Positions 52,424 through 60,851 of a stretch of DNA of 64,000 nucleotides are shown here, piece after piece. The notes below the pieces were generated by a model. That model had not been told where the DNA came from. It was given only the letters and a program-made list of their open reading frames with translations, and made no database searches. Location: assembly GCF_039543525.1 (NCBI RefSeq), contig NZ_BAABJX010000020.1:248001-312000 (forward strand), given 5' to 3'. The position numbers and the translations under genes were made by a program. Position 1 is the stretch's first letter, and each line of letters opens with the position of its first letter. This DNA comes from Algivirga pacifica (lineage in GTDB: Bacteria; Bacteroidota; Bacteroidia; Cytophagales; Flammeovirgaceae).

Positions 52424-53158
52424 TTATCGATACTCCGGATTTTCAAACTCCCAACGTGTTCCATCTTCCCAATCCTTTCTTGAATTACCATAGGCGGAAT
52501 ATCCTCCATTGGCCTTCAACATTGCTGCTAAATGCAATAAATTATACGTCATAAATGTCGTATTACGATTGGTAAACTCACTATCAAAACCAACGGGCTG
52601 CTCCAATTTTTCTCCCTTCCACTCTTGATCGCCATAACTTGGTCCCGGTCCTACCTCTCCGATCCACCCACAGTCAGCTTGTGGAGGAATGGAATATCCA
52701 ATATGCTGTAATGCATAGAGTATCCCCATAGCACAATGCTTCACACCATCTTCATTTCCGGTCACTACACATCCCCCTACCTTACCGTAGTAGACATATT
52801 GCCCTTTATCATTCATTTTAGCACTCATGGAGTAAAGTCGTTCAATCAGCTTTTGAGCTACGGAAGATTTCTCTCCCAACCAAATCGGTGTTCCTACCAC
52901 CAATATATCTGCAGCAATAATTTTTTGGTATAACTCTGGCCACTCATCTTTTTCCCAGCCATATTCTGTCATATCAGGATATATCCCATTGGCTACTTCG
53001 TGGTCTATCAACCTGATGGTTTCCACTGCTACTCCTTCTTTTTTCATAATATGCTGAGCCACCTCCATTAGGGTTGATGTGTGACTAGTGGCTGGAGATT
53101 TCTTGAGGGTACAATTGACAAAGATTGCTTTCAGGTTTTTAAAGCTTGGCTTGTTCAT
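52424..53158 (-). CDS. Flavodoxin-family NAD(P)H-dependent oxidoreductase
   Basis: 244 residues with an FMN-binding flavodoxin-like fold: AIFVNCTLKKSPATSHTSTL (phosphate loop), ADILVVGTPIWLGEKSSVAQKLIERL split over strand 3 and helix, and YGKVGGCVVTGNEDGVKH. It probably reduces quinones, azo compounds or flavin. Single gene, divergent from a cupin. Confidence 0.85.
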   Translation of the reverse strand: MNKPSFKNLKAIFVNCTLKKSPATSHTSTLMEVAQHIMKKEGVAVETIRLIDHEVANGIYPDMTEYGWEKDEWPELYQKIIAADILVVGTPIWLGEKSSVAQKLIERLYSMSAKMNDKGQYVYYGKVGGCVVTGNEDGVKHCAMGILYALQHIGYSIPPQADCGWIGEVGPGPSYGDQEWKGEKLEQPVGFDSEFTNRNTTFMTYNLLHLAAMLKANGGYSAYGNSRKDWEDGTRWEFENPEYR

Positions 53159-53298
53159 GTATTAGGGTATTTCATTGAGGTTTTTCTACATCCTAAAATA
53201 GAAAAAATGAAGCCACTTCTTTAATCATCAAGAATAAATCCGTAAACTATTATTCGTTAGCAACAAGCACATATACCTTTAACCTACTTCCCATTTTC

Positions 53299-53739
53299 AT
53301 GAGCTCCAAAGAAAAAATCATTCGTCAACGAGAAGGTAAAGCACTCAACGTAATAGGTGACCACATTACCATCAAACTAACAGGAAAAGATACCAATGGC
53401 CTTTTCACCTTGGTCGAGCAAAATAATCCTCCTGGAACAGTGGTTCCTCCCCATATACATACTCGGGAAGATGAAGTGTTTCAGGTCATCGAAGGAATGG
53501 TAGAATTTCATTTTGAGGAGCAAATCCATGTACTTCAAAGTGGCGACAGTATCTTTCTGCCTAGAAATCACATGCACTTTTTTAAGGTTTTGGGGGAGCA
53601 ACCTGCCAAGGTAAGTTTAAGTATTTTCCCTGCCGGAATTGAAGACATGTTTGAAGAATTAGCAACACTCCCTGAAGGCCCTCCTGATATCGAGAAAGTT
53701 AAGGGGATTTGTAGTCGTTATGGCGTAAGTATCCTATAA
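53299..53739 (+). CDS. Cupin-domain protein
   Basis: 146 residues, one cupin barrel. Metal-site motif PPHIHTREDEVFQVIEG (His-x-His, Glu) and GDSIFLPRNHMHFFKVLG. No substrate can be assigned. Its end is only 8 bp from the convergent histidine kinase gene. Confidence 0.88.
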   Translation: MSSKEKIIRQREGKALNVIGDHITIKLTGKDTNGLFTLVEQNNPPGTVVPPHIHTREDEVFQVIEGMVEFHFEEQIHVLQSGDSIFLPRNHMHFFKVLGEQPAKVSLSIFPAGIEDMFEELATLPEGPPDIEKVKGICSRYGVSIL

Positions 53740-53747
53740 CAGAAAAG

Positions 53748-55073
53748 CTAAGAGCTTGACTGAACAATCAATTTTGGGACTTCAACTCCCTTGTCTACCT
53801 TAACTTTAGGAATAGTAAAAGAAAACCTACTTCCTTCATTTAAGGTAGACTCCACCCAAATCCTGCCATTATGAGTCTCTACTATTTTTTTGCAAAAGGC
53901 TAATCCTATTCCATGGCCTTCATAGTCTGATTTTAAGTGAAGTTTATCAAACATTCTGAATATTCTACCCTTCACATCTTCTTGTATGCCAATTCCATTG
54001 TCCTCGACACAAAACTCCCAACATGTAGGATGCTCCTGATGGGTGATTTGAATTTGAGGTATGCTCCCTTCTTCTTGAAACTTAATCCCATTAACAATCA
54101 GGTTTTGGAATACTTGCTTTATAATCGGTAAGCATGTAACCACCGGTAAGTTACTCATTTGAAAATCAACTTGTTTTGTTTTTAACAAATCACTCAAGTC
54201 TACCTCTATCTCATTTACTACCTCCTGAATATCTAACTTTTCAAACGTTTTATTTTCTCCTAATTTTGAATATTCCAACAGCCCTCTGATCATAGCTTGC
54301 ATTCTATCTATGGCATCATAAATAAACTGAAAATAGATATTCAACTCTTTATCGCCAGTATCATAATACTCATCATTAATAATTTCGACAAAGCTTTTAA
54401 CCGTTCGTAGCGGTTCATTCAAATCATGGGATGCCAAGTAGGCAAAATGCTCTAGTTCTTGGTTTTTATCTTCTAACAACTCCGTTTTCACTTCATTTTG
54501 ATAGATATGGTATTTCGACTCTTTATCAAATAAGTAGAATAATAAGAAGAACACTAAAAACAACATGATATCATTCGTCAAACAGATGCTTTCACTCGTT
54601 GCTTCATCAAACTTGATCATGGGATCAAATTGATTGGTATGCCAGCTCAAGTAGATAAATAGTAAAAAAGAAAGCAGAGCGAGGGAGTACTTGAATAACT
54701 TGAACTTATAATGAAACAGTAGATTGGGAATGATTAAAGCAGGAAACAGAAAAAATTGTATATGGAGTGAAGGCCCAAAGATAATCACAAAAAGTAGCGT
54801 ATTGATATTGACTACAAAGATGATAAATACTTGCGCCAATCGTAGTTGACCGAAACCATTAAAAAGTAAAGGTAAGAATGGACACGATATGATATAAATA
54901 GAAGCTATCGCTGTAAAAAAAGATAGGTCTACCCATAAAATATACAATGCAATGACAATCACCGGTGAGATGACAAGGGTCAAGCTATTAACTAGTCGAA
55001 CTCTTTTTACTGTCTCCAAATCTTCGTGGTATTCGGTACCAAGATAAATTATCTTATTCAATAGGTTTTTCAT
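53748..55073 (-). CDS. Membrane sensor histidine kinase
   Basis: 441 residues from the ATG three codons after an in-frame TTG. Six membrane helices (about 28-185) with no obvious ligand domain; then a HisKA domain with LEHFAYLASHDLNEPLRTVKSF around the phospho-His, and a HATPase domain (N box NLIVNGIKFQ, G1 EDNGIGIQ, G2 GHGIGLAFCKKI). Similar to cyanobacterial-phytochrome-type HisKA kinases. There is no response regulator next to it, so it is an orphan. Confidence 0.9.
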   Translation of the reverse strand: MKNLLNKIIYLGTEYHEDLETVKRVRLVNSLTLVISPVIVIALYILWVDLSFFTAIASIYIISCPFLPLLFNGFGQLRLAQVFIIFVVNINTLLFVIIFGPSLHIQFFLFPALIIPNLLFHYKFKLFKYSLALLSFLLFIYLSWHTNQFDPMIKFDEATSESICLTNDIMLFLVFFLLFYLFDKESKYHIYQNEVKTELLEDKNQELEHFAYLASHDLNEPLRTVKSFVEIINDEYYDTGDKELNIYFQFIYDAIDRMQAMIRGLLEYSKLGENKTFEKLDIQEVVNEIEVDLSDLLKTKQVDFQMSNLPVVTCLPIIKQVFQNLIVNGIKFQEEGSIPQIQITHQEHPTCWEFCVEDNGIGIQEDVKGRIFRMFDKLHLKSDYEGHGIGLAFCKKIVETHNGRIWVESTLNEGSRFSFTIPKVKVDKGVEVPKLIVQSSS

Positions 55074-55447
55074 AAATGTCAATCAGAGAAAGTAAATACC
55101 GTTCTAGAGAAAAAGAAGTTTGGTTATAAAAGACTACTGTTGCTAATACTATAGACTCTTTACAGGAATTATCTCTATAAATCTGCCCTTTATATTCGAC
55201 ATACACAATTTATTATGAGATTTTTAACTGTTCTTGAAATCCTGCAAGGACGCTACTAAAGCTCTTGCAAAATGTACCTCTACGCTATAGGCCTTTACTT
55301 GGGTTTGTCATCACGATCTGCATTTATTTCACCGATTCTCCGACTGGCATTCTATTTTTTTGAGCGTGGACGCTCAAATTATGGTATGGATCGAAGCGGG
55401 GACGCTTCGACCAGTAAGTGCTTGAGTGGCTGCTTTACTTATGAGCC
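55074..55447. other. Spacer with a double NGGA hairpin
   Basis: 374 bp between the kinase start and the end of a cupin gene on the same strand. It holds the double hairpin at 55359-55410; the rest is AT-rich with no recognised signal. Confidence 0.65.
55359..55410. repeat. Double NGGA-loop hairpin
   Basis: First stem TTTGAGCG / CGCTCAAA, loop TGGA; 12-nt spacer; second stem TCGAAGCG / CGCTTCGA, loop GGGA; then CCAGT. Same layout as 58861-58918. Confidence 0.88.
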
Positions 55448-55912
55448 TTATTTCAAGTACACTACTCCATATTTCTCTTCTATGAGCTCCAGATCAAAGT
55501 TTCCGGATTCCACCTGTTTACTCGTTTCCGCCATAAAGTCCTCTGCCCAATCTCCTGGAAAAATATAGCTGATAATCTGCGCCTCTGTATCTCCTATGTT
55601 TTTTATGTAATGTGAAGTCCCTCTCGGACAATGAATGGTATCTCCTGCTTCTACTTTGGCCATTTCATCACCAATTTTAACTTCAAGATATCCCTTAATA
55701 ATATGAAATGTCTGGTCTTCCCATTTGTGGTAATGTTCTGGAACAAAGCCTTCTGGTGCAATAACTCCATCAGATATAATATACTCTGAATTGGTTGCTT
55801 CCTTGCTCACAACGATTCCGGTATACTCTTTATCATTCATCCAATACTTCTTTCCTGCTCCAAATTTCTGAATGATTACTTTCTTATTGGAAGAGGTGAT
55901 TCGTTTGTTCAT
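55448..55912 (-). CDS. Cupin-domain protein
   Basis: 154 residues. Cupin motif PEHYHKWEDQTFHIIKGYLE with His and Glu metal ligands, then GDTIHCPRGTSHYIKN. The N-terminus (ITSSNKKVIIQKFGAG) is basic. It is a paralogue in layout, not close in sequence, of the cupin at 53299. Substrate unknown. Confidence 0.87.
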   Translation of the reverse strand: MNKRITSSNKKVIIQKFGAGKKYWMNDKEYTGIVVSKEATNSEYIISDGVIAPEGFVPEHYHKWEDQTFHIIKGYLEVKIGDEMAKVEAGDTIHCPRGTSHYIKNIGDTEAQIISYIFPGDWAEDFMAETSKQVESGNFDLELIEEKYGVVYLK

Positions 55913-56002
55913 CTTTCTATACTATTTTTAATTTTAATACAACCCGTATATTTTAATTTCGTATCTATTGAAAAGCTAAACAACTCAAAACACTTTTTCA
56001 AT

Positions 56003-56410
56003 ATGATACTACTCACAGCACTTGCTTTCATCACACTTTTTTATTTCATCATCAATCACCTTCGAAATACACATAGAAAAAGTAAATATGTACCTGTAGA
56101 AGCTACGGTAATCGTGCAAACAATGGGAGGTGTGGATACAGATGGACACCCTGGTGCAGATGTTTATGTACCTCTACCTTATGTTCGGTTTACTGATTTG
56201 GAAGGAGAAGTTTATGAGATGCTTTTAAAGGAGTCTCCTAAATACCGGTATAAAAAGGGGGATATTATCACGTTTTTTTACAACCCATACAATATCAATG
56301 ACCATACATTTCGGGTTACTGAAAGGTGGAGTCCTACTGTTTTTGCAGCCTCTATTGTTTCTTTTTTGATTTCCTGTGTTTTACTGATGATATTAGTACA
56401 TACAATTTGA
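56003..56410 (+). CDS. DUF3592-like membrane protein
   Basis: 135 residues: an N-terminal membrane helix (ILLTALAFITLFYFII), a small beta domain (VPVEATVIVQTMGGV; YRYKKGDIITFFYNPYN) and a C-terminal helix (FAASIVSFLISCVLLMIL). This is the usual DUF3592 order. No function is known. Confidence 0.78.
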   Translation: MILLTALAFITLFYFIINHLRNTHRKSKYVPVEATVIVQTMGGVDTDGHPGADVYVPLPYVRFTDLEGEVYEMLLKESPKYRYKKGDIITFFYNPYNINDHTFRVTERWSPTVFAASIVSFLISCVLLMILVHTI

Positions 56411-56544
56411 CCACATCAATAGACCTCTTGTAACTTACGCTCCCTAAAAGTCATTATTTCCTTATATTGTTATTTCAATGGGCAATAGCATTATAATGCT
56501 ACGACCCAGCATACTTTTTAACCCTTCACCAATAAGCAAACTTT

Positions 56545-58800
56545 ATGTCTGAGCATCACAAGAAACTAAAGATCAAAACACCACCCCATGCCGCTGCTGG
56601 TCTCAAAGGGGTAACTGCTGCCGTCTCTATGGTCAATAAGGCCATGGGGATTCCCAAGGCTTTTAAGATACTATCTCATTTGAATCAAAAAGATGGCATC
56701 GACTGTCCGGGTTGTGCCTGGCCAGATCCAGAAAAGCGCTCCAAATTGGGGGAGTTCTGCGAGAATGGTGTTAAGGCCATTGCAGAGGAAGCGATGGATA
56801 AAAAAGCGGGTGCTCCCTTTTTCACTCAATATAGTGTGGATGAGCTGCTGCAAAAAGATGATTACTGGCTAGGGCAACAAGGAAGACTTACCCAGCCGAT
56901 GGTCATCCGACAAGGGCAAACGCACTATGAACCGATCGCATGGGAGGAAGCTTTTGAGCTACTTGGGTCTTCCCTAAATGCCTTACCTTCTCCAGATGAT
57001 GCCATCTTCTATACCTCAGGCCGTACCAGCAATGAGGCTGCCTTTCTCTATCAGCTTTTTGTACGGATGTTTGGCACCAACAACCTTCCGGACTGTTCCA
57101 ATATGTGTCATGAGTCCAGTGGTGTTGCTTTGGGGCATACCTTGGGGATAGGCAAAGGGTCTGTGTTGATGGAGGACTTTTATAAAGCAGAGGTGATTCT
57201 AATTATGGGACAAAATCCAGGTACCAACCATCCTCGCATGCTCACCGCTCTGGAAAAAGCGAAAAAGCATGGCGCTAAGATTGTCACCATTAATCCTTTG
57301 AAGGAGGTTGGACTCGTACAGTTCAAAAACCCTCAGTCGCCTTCCGGCATGCTTGGTAAAGGGACACACTTGACCGATCTTTATCTTCAAATTCGTATCA
57401 ATGAAGATGTGGCTTTACTGAAAGCCATTATGATCAAGCTATTGGAGATTGCGGAAGATAAGCCGGATGTCCTTGACGAACATTTCATTGAGACCCAAAC
57501 CATAGGCTTTCAGGCATTAAAAGAACATTTATCCCATTTAGATTTTAACACCTTAGTGGAGCGTACAGGGCTTTCTGAAAAGGATGTGCTAGAACTTGTG
57601 CGCCTCTTGGCTAATCATAACAAGATTATTGCCTGCTGGGCAATGGGACTAACGCAACATGTCAATGCCGTAGACAATATTCAGGAAGTGGTCAATCTTC
57701 TTCTACTAAAGGGTAGTATCGGAAAAGAAGGTGCTGGTACCTGCCCCGTCCGAGGACACAGCAATGTACAAGGCGACCGCACCATGGGCATCCACGAACG
57801 TCCATCCAAGGCTTTACTTGATAAACTGGCTAGCTCTTTTGGGTTTGAGCCTCCTCGTGAAGCCGGATATAATGTGGTAGAAGCCATAGAAGCCATGTAC
57901 AAGGAAAAAGGAAAAGTGTTTTTTGCATTAGGGGGGAATTTTCTTCCTGCTGCACCAGATACACATTATACCGCAGAGGCTTTACGCAACTGCTCCCTGA
58001 CGGTGCATGTCTCTACCAAACTCAATCGATCACATCTGGTACACGGAAAAGTGGGGCTTATTCTGCCTACCCTTGGGCGCACCGACCGCCATATTCAAAA
58101 ATCAGGAGAGCAATTTGTCACCGTAGAAAACTCCATGGGTATTGTACACACTTCCCACGGTATGATTCGTCCTTCGTCCAAAGACCTTATGAGCGAACCG
58201 GAAATTGTCGCTCGCATGGCTGCCGCGACCTTACCAAACTCCAACATCAATTGGCTTTATTTAATTGAAGATTACAGCCGTATACGGGAATTGATTGAGA
58301 AAACCATTGCCGGTTTTGAGGGATACAATGAAAAGTTGAATAAGAATCACGGTTTCGAACTCCCAAATGGAGCTAGAAAAGGGATTTTCAATACCCACAA
58401 TCAAAAAGCCAATTTCACCATCAACCGAACATCAAGCATTGAGTTAGAGCAAGATGAGTTCTTGATGATGACCATTCGTAGCCACGACCAGTTCAACACC
58501 ACTATTTACGGGATGGATGATCGCTACAGAGGTATTTTCAATGGAAGAAAGGTCATTTTTATGCATCCAGAGGATATGGCTGCTAAGGGCCTTAAGCAAG
58601 AGGATCGTGTCACTATTAGCAGTCGCTATGATGGCCTTATTAGAAAAGTGGAAGGATTTAAGGTGGTCTCCTATGATATTCCTCGAGGATGTGTGGCTAC
58701 TTACTTTCCGGAAGCCAATCCTTTGGTTCCCTTGCATCTGCATGCAGATCGGAGCCATACGCCTGCTTCTAAGTCAGTGAAGGTTAAAATTGAGTTATGA
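56545..58800 (+). CDS. FdhF/YdeP-family molybdopterin oxidoreductase
   Basis: 751 residues. Begins with the family motif GIDCPGCAWPDPEKRS in place of a normal [4Fe-4S] four-Cys set, followed by the Mo-bisMGD domains (FYTSGRTSNEAAFLYQLF, NLPDCSNMCHESSGVALG, ILIMGQNPGTNHPRM, CPVRGHSNVQGDRTMGIHE) and a C-terminal dinucleotide-binding domain (IRSHDQFNTTIYGMDDRYRG). E. coli YdeP is linked to acid resistance; formate oxidation is not shown for this branch. Single gene, cytoplasmic, no Tat signal. Confidence 0.92.
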   Translation: MSEHHKKLKIKTPPHAAAGLKGVTAAVSMVNKAMGIPKAFKILSHLNQKDGIDCPGCAWPDPEKRSKLGEFCENGVKAIAEEAMDKKAGAPFFTQYSVDELLQKDDYWLGQQGRLTQPMVIRQGQTHYEPIAWEEAFELLGSSLNALPSPDDAIFYTSGRTSNEAAFLYQLFVRMFGTNNLPDCSNMCHESSGVALGHTLGIGKGSVLMEDFYKAEVILIMGQNPGTNHPRMLTALEKAKKHGAKIVTINPLKEVGLVQFKNPQSPSGMLGKGTHLTDLYLQIRINEDVALLKAIMIKLLEIAEDKPDVLDEHFIETQTIGFQALKEHLSHLDFNTLVERTGLSEKDVLELVRLLANHNKIIACWAMGLTQHVNAVDNIQEVVNLLLLKGSIGKEGAGTCPVRGHSNVQGDRTMGIHERPSKALLDKLASSFGFEPPREAGYNVVEAIEAMYKEKGKVFFALGGNFLPAAPDTHYTAEALRNCSLTVHVSTKLNRSHLVHGKVGLILPTLGRTDRHIQKSGEQFVTVENSMGIVHTSHGMIRPSSKDLMSEPEIVARMAAATLPNSNINWLYLIEDYSRIRELIEKTIAGFEGYNEKLNKNHGFELPNGARKGIFNTHNQKANFTINRTSSIELEQDEFLMMTIRSHDQFNTTIYGMDDRYRGIFNGRKVIFMHPEDMAAKGLKQEDRVTISSRYDGLIRKVEGFKVVSYDIPRGCVATYFPEANPLVPLHLHADRSHTPASKSVKVKIEL

Positions 58801-58860
58801 GTGGCTTTGTTGCAACGAGCCTATACTAACGCTGATCGTAGAATTAGCTTCACAAACGGG

Positions 58861-58918
58861 TAAGTTGAGCGAGGACGCTCAACTTATGTATATGGTCGTA
58901 GCGTGGACGCTACGACCA
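58861..58918. repeat. Double NGGA-loop hairpin
   Basis: First stem TAAGTTGAGCG / CGCTCAACTTA, loop AGGA; second stem TGGTCGTAGCG / CGCTACGACCA, loop TGGA. It lies between convergent genes and could act in 3' end formation. Shares the CCAGT tail with 4049 and 55391. Confidence 0.92.
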
Positions 58919-58985
58919 GTTCTAGTTGACCACTAATCATCGACCAGCGTTAGTATTAAAACTCATAACTCATAACTTAAATACG

Positions 58986-60509
58986 CTACTTCCGCTTATA
59001 AAGCGAAAACAGATCTTTCCTTCTATCCTTCAAGTTTCGGACGCTTCCGTGCTGATTCAACTCTGTAAGCAAGTCGATATCTACATCTGCAATCAGGATC
59101 ATCTCTGTATTCGGAGTGGTTTGGGCTTTTACGCCATCAAACGGGAAAGCAAAGTCACAAGGCGTCAATACCATGGACTGAGCATACTGAATATCCATAT
59201 TGTGTACTTTTGGCAAGTTCCCCACACTACCAGCAATAGCCACATAGCACTCATTTTCGATCGCTCTAGCTTGTGCGCACAACCTCACTCTGGAATAGCC
59301 ATTTTGAGTATCCGTTAGGAAAGGGACAAACAAGATATCCATTCCATCATCTGCCAGAATTCTACTCAATTCCGGAAACTCTGAGTCGTAACAAATCAAT
59401 ACGCCAATGGTACCACAGTCTGTGTCAAATACCTCCAGTTTATTACCACCTTGAAGGCCCCAAACTTTCTCTTCATCCGGAGTTACATGCAGCTTTTCAT
59501 AACGCTCTGTCGTACCGTCTCTACGACATAAATGACCGATATTATACAACCTTTCATCCACAACCTCCGGCATACTTCCGGTGATAATATTGATATTGTA
59601 CGACACTGCCAGTTCAGAAAAACGTTGTTTGATCTCTTTGGTATATTTTGCCAGCTCTCGTATAGCTTCCGGCTCACTCAAGTGATTATAAGCGGCCATC
59701 AATGGGGCATTGAAGTACTCCGGAAACAACGCAAAGTCTGCCCGATAGCTCGATAAGGAATCAATAAAATACTCCGCCTGTTCCATCACTTCGTCCAAAT
59801 TACTGTAAGGACGCATTTGCCACTGTACCAATCCTAAACGCACAACAGTCTTATTCGTTTGTGCTTCATTGGAAGGCTCTTCGTAATAGATATTATCCCA
59901 CTCCAACAATACCGCAAACTCGTTGGAATCCTTATCTCCTTCCAAATATCTTCTTAGGATACGGGAAGGATGAAAATCATTGGACATCTGAAAATCCAAT
60001 ACAGGATCATGAATCTCTTTACGCTTGACTTTCTCCAGATATTGTTTTGGAGTCAAATCCTCAGAATATTTGTGATAATTAGGAATACGTCCCCCAAAGG
60101 CAATACTTCTCAGGTTTAGTTTTTCACAAAGCTCCTTACGGTACTCATATAGACGTCTTCCCAAACGCATCCCACGATACTCCGGTACTACAAAAACATC
60201 AATGCCATAAAGTACATCCCCTTCATCGGAGTGGGTATTAAAAGTATAATTTCCGGTAATCTGCTCGTAGGTATGCTGGCGGTCACATTGAGAGGCTTTC
60301 ACAATGATAGACAAGGCACATCCTGCCAGTTTGCCATTTACCTTGATCACGACCTGTCCTTCCGGAAATTTTTTAATAAGGCTTTTTATTTGATGCTTCT
60401 CCCAATAAGGATCTGGCATATCGGCATACATCTCTTGCATGGCCTCTTTCAGCTCTTCATAATCTTCCATCTGAAGATAATGCAGCTCTAAGTTCTCTAT
60501 ATCTTGCAT
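58986..60509 (-). CDS. Fused GNAT acetyltransferase and carbon-nitrogen hydrolase
   Basis: 507 residues. GNAT domain at about 5-215 (VFVVPEYRGMRLGRRLYEYR for acetyl-CoA binding) and nitrilase-superfamily domain at about 222-500 with the Glu-Lys-Cys triad: ADFALFPEYF, ERYEKLHVTPDE and IGVLICYDSEFPE. This fusion is widespread in Bacteroidota and some Proteobacteria; the combined reaction is not established. One domain may release an amine by amide hydrolysis that the other acetylates (inference). Single-gene unit. Confidence 0.92.
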   Translation of the reverse strand: MQDIENLELHYLQMEDYEELKEAMQEMYADMPDPYWEKHQIKSLIKKFPEGQVVIKVNGKLAGCALSIIVKASQCDRQHTYEQITGNYTFNTHSDEGDVLYGIDVFVVPEYRGMRLGRRLYEYRKELCEKLNLRSIAFGGRIPNYHKYSEDLTPKQYLEKVKRKEIHDPVLDFQMSNDFHPSRILRRYLEGDKDSNEFAVLLEWDNIYYEEPSNEAQTNKTVVRLGLVQWQMRPYSNLDEVMEQAEYFIDSLSSYRADFALFPEYFNAPLMAAYNHLSEPEAIRELAKYTKEIKQRFSELAVSYNINIITGSMPEVVDERLYNIGHLCRRDGTTERYEKLHVTPDEEKVWGLQGGNKLEVFDTDCGTIGVLICYDSEFPELSRILADDGMDILFVPFLTDTQNGYSRVRLCAQARAIENECYVAIAGSVGNLPKVHNMDIQYAQSMVLTPCDFAFPFDGVKAQTTPNTEMILIADVDIDLLTELNQHGSVRNLKDRRKDLFSLYKRK

Positions 60510-60851
60510 AGTCGTTGAACTGTTGACACAGCTTGCGCTGCTTATTAAATTGTTTAATTGAGTTGATTTGTTCTTTGTTAAGTACTGGCTTCAGTCTGAC
60601 TTTCCAATATTAGATATATCCGGTTGATTTTCTCTGTTTTTTCCGGTGGATTTATTGATCTGCGTATGTTTTTTTAGGGGCGAAATTTATCGTATCCCTA
60701 CAGTTTGGTCTTCGCATCCTTGCAAAAACCCGTATTTAGACTGGGCGACCATGTACTATACGGAGTTGGGCGACCACATGGGGTCGCACCTACTTTTTAC
60801 CTATTACCTTTTCCCTATTATCTTTTACCTTTTACTTCTTACCTTTGTACC
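60510..60851. other. Divergent spacer upstream of the DEAD-box gene
   Basis: 342 bp. Next to the nitrilase start is a degenerate GTTGA block with hairpin CAGCTTGCGCTG (about 60512-60540). A GCGACC-ACATG-GGTCGC hairpin (60770-60787) and a pyrimidine-rich run of TTTTACC-like heptamers (about 60791-60847) precede the helicase. Confidence 0.65.
60840..60847 (+). promoter_or_regulatory. Possible -7 element for a near-leaderless helicase mRNA
   Basis: TACCTTTG matches TAnnTTTG and ends only 4 nt before the ATG at 60852, so transcription would begin at or just inside the start codon. No clear -33 TTTG was found. Confidence 0.45.

Noticed and set aside
60705..60851. Longer N-terminus for the DEAD-box helicase
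   Set aside because: The extra 49 residues translate repeat and pyrimidine-rich spacer DNA, while the ATG at 60852 follows a promoter-like element and starts with helicase-like sequence.
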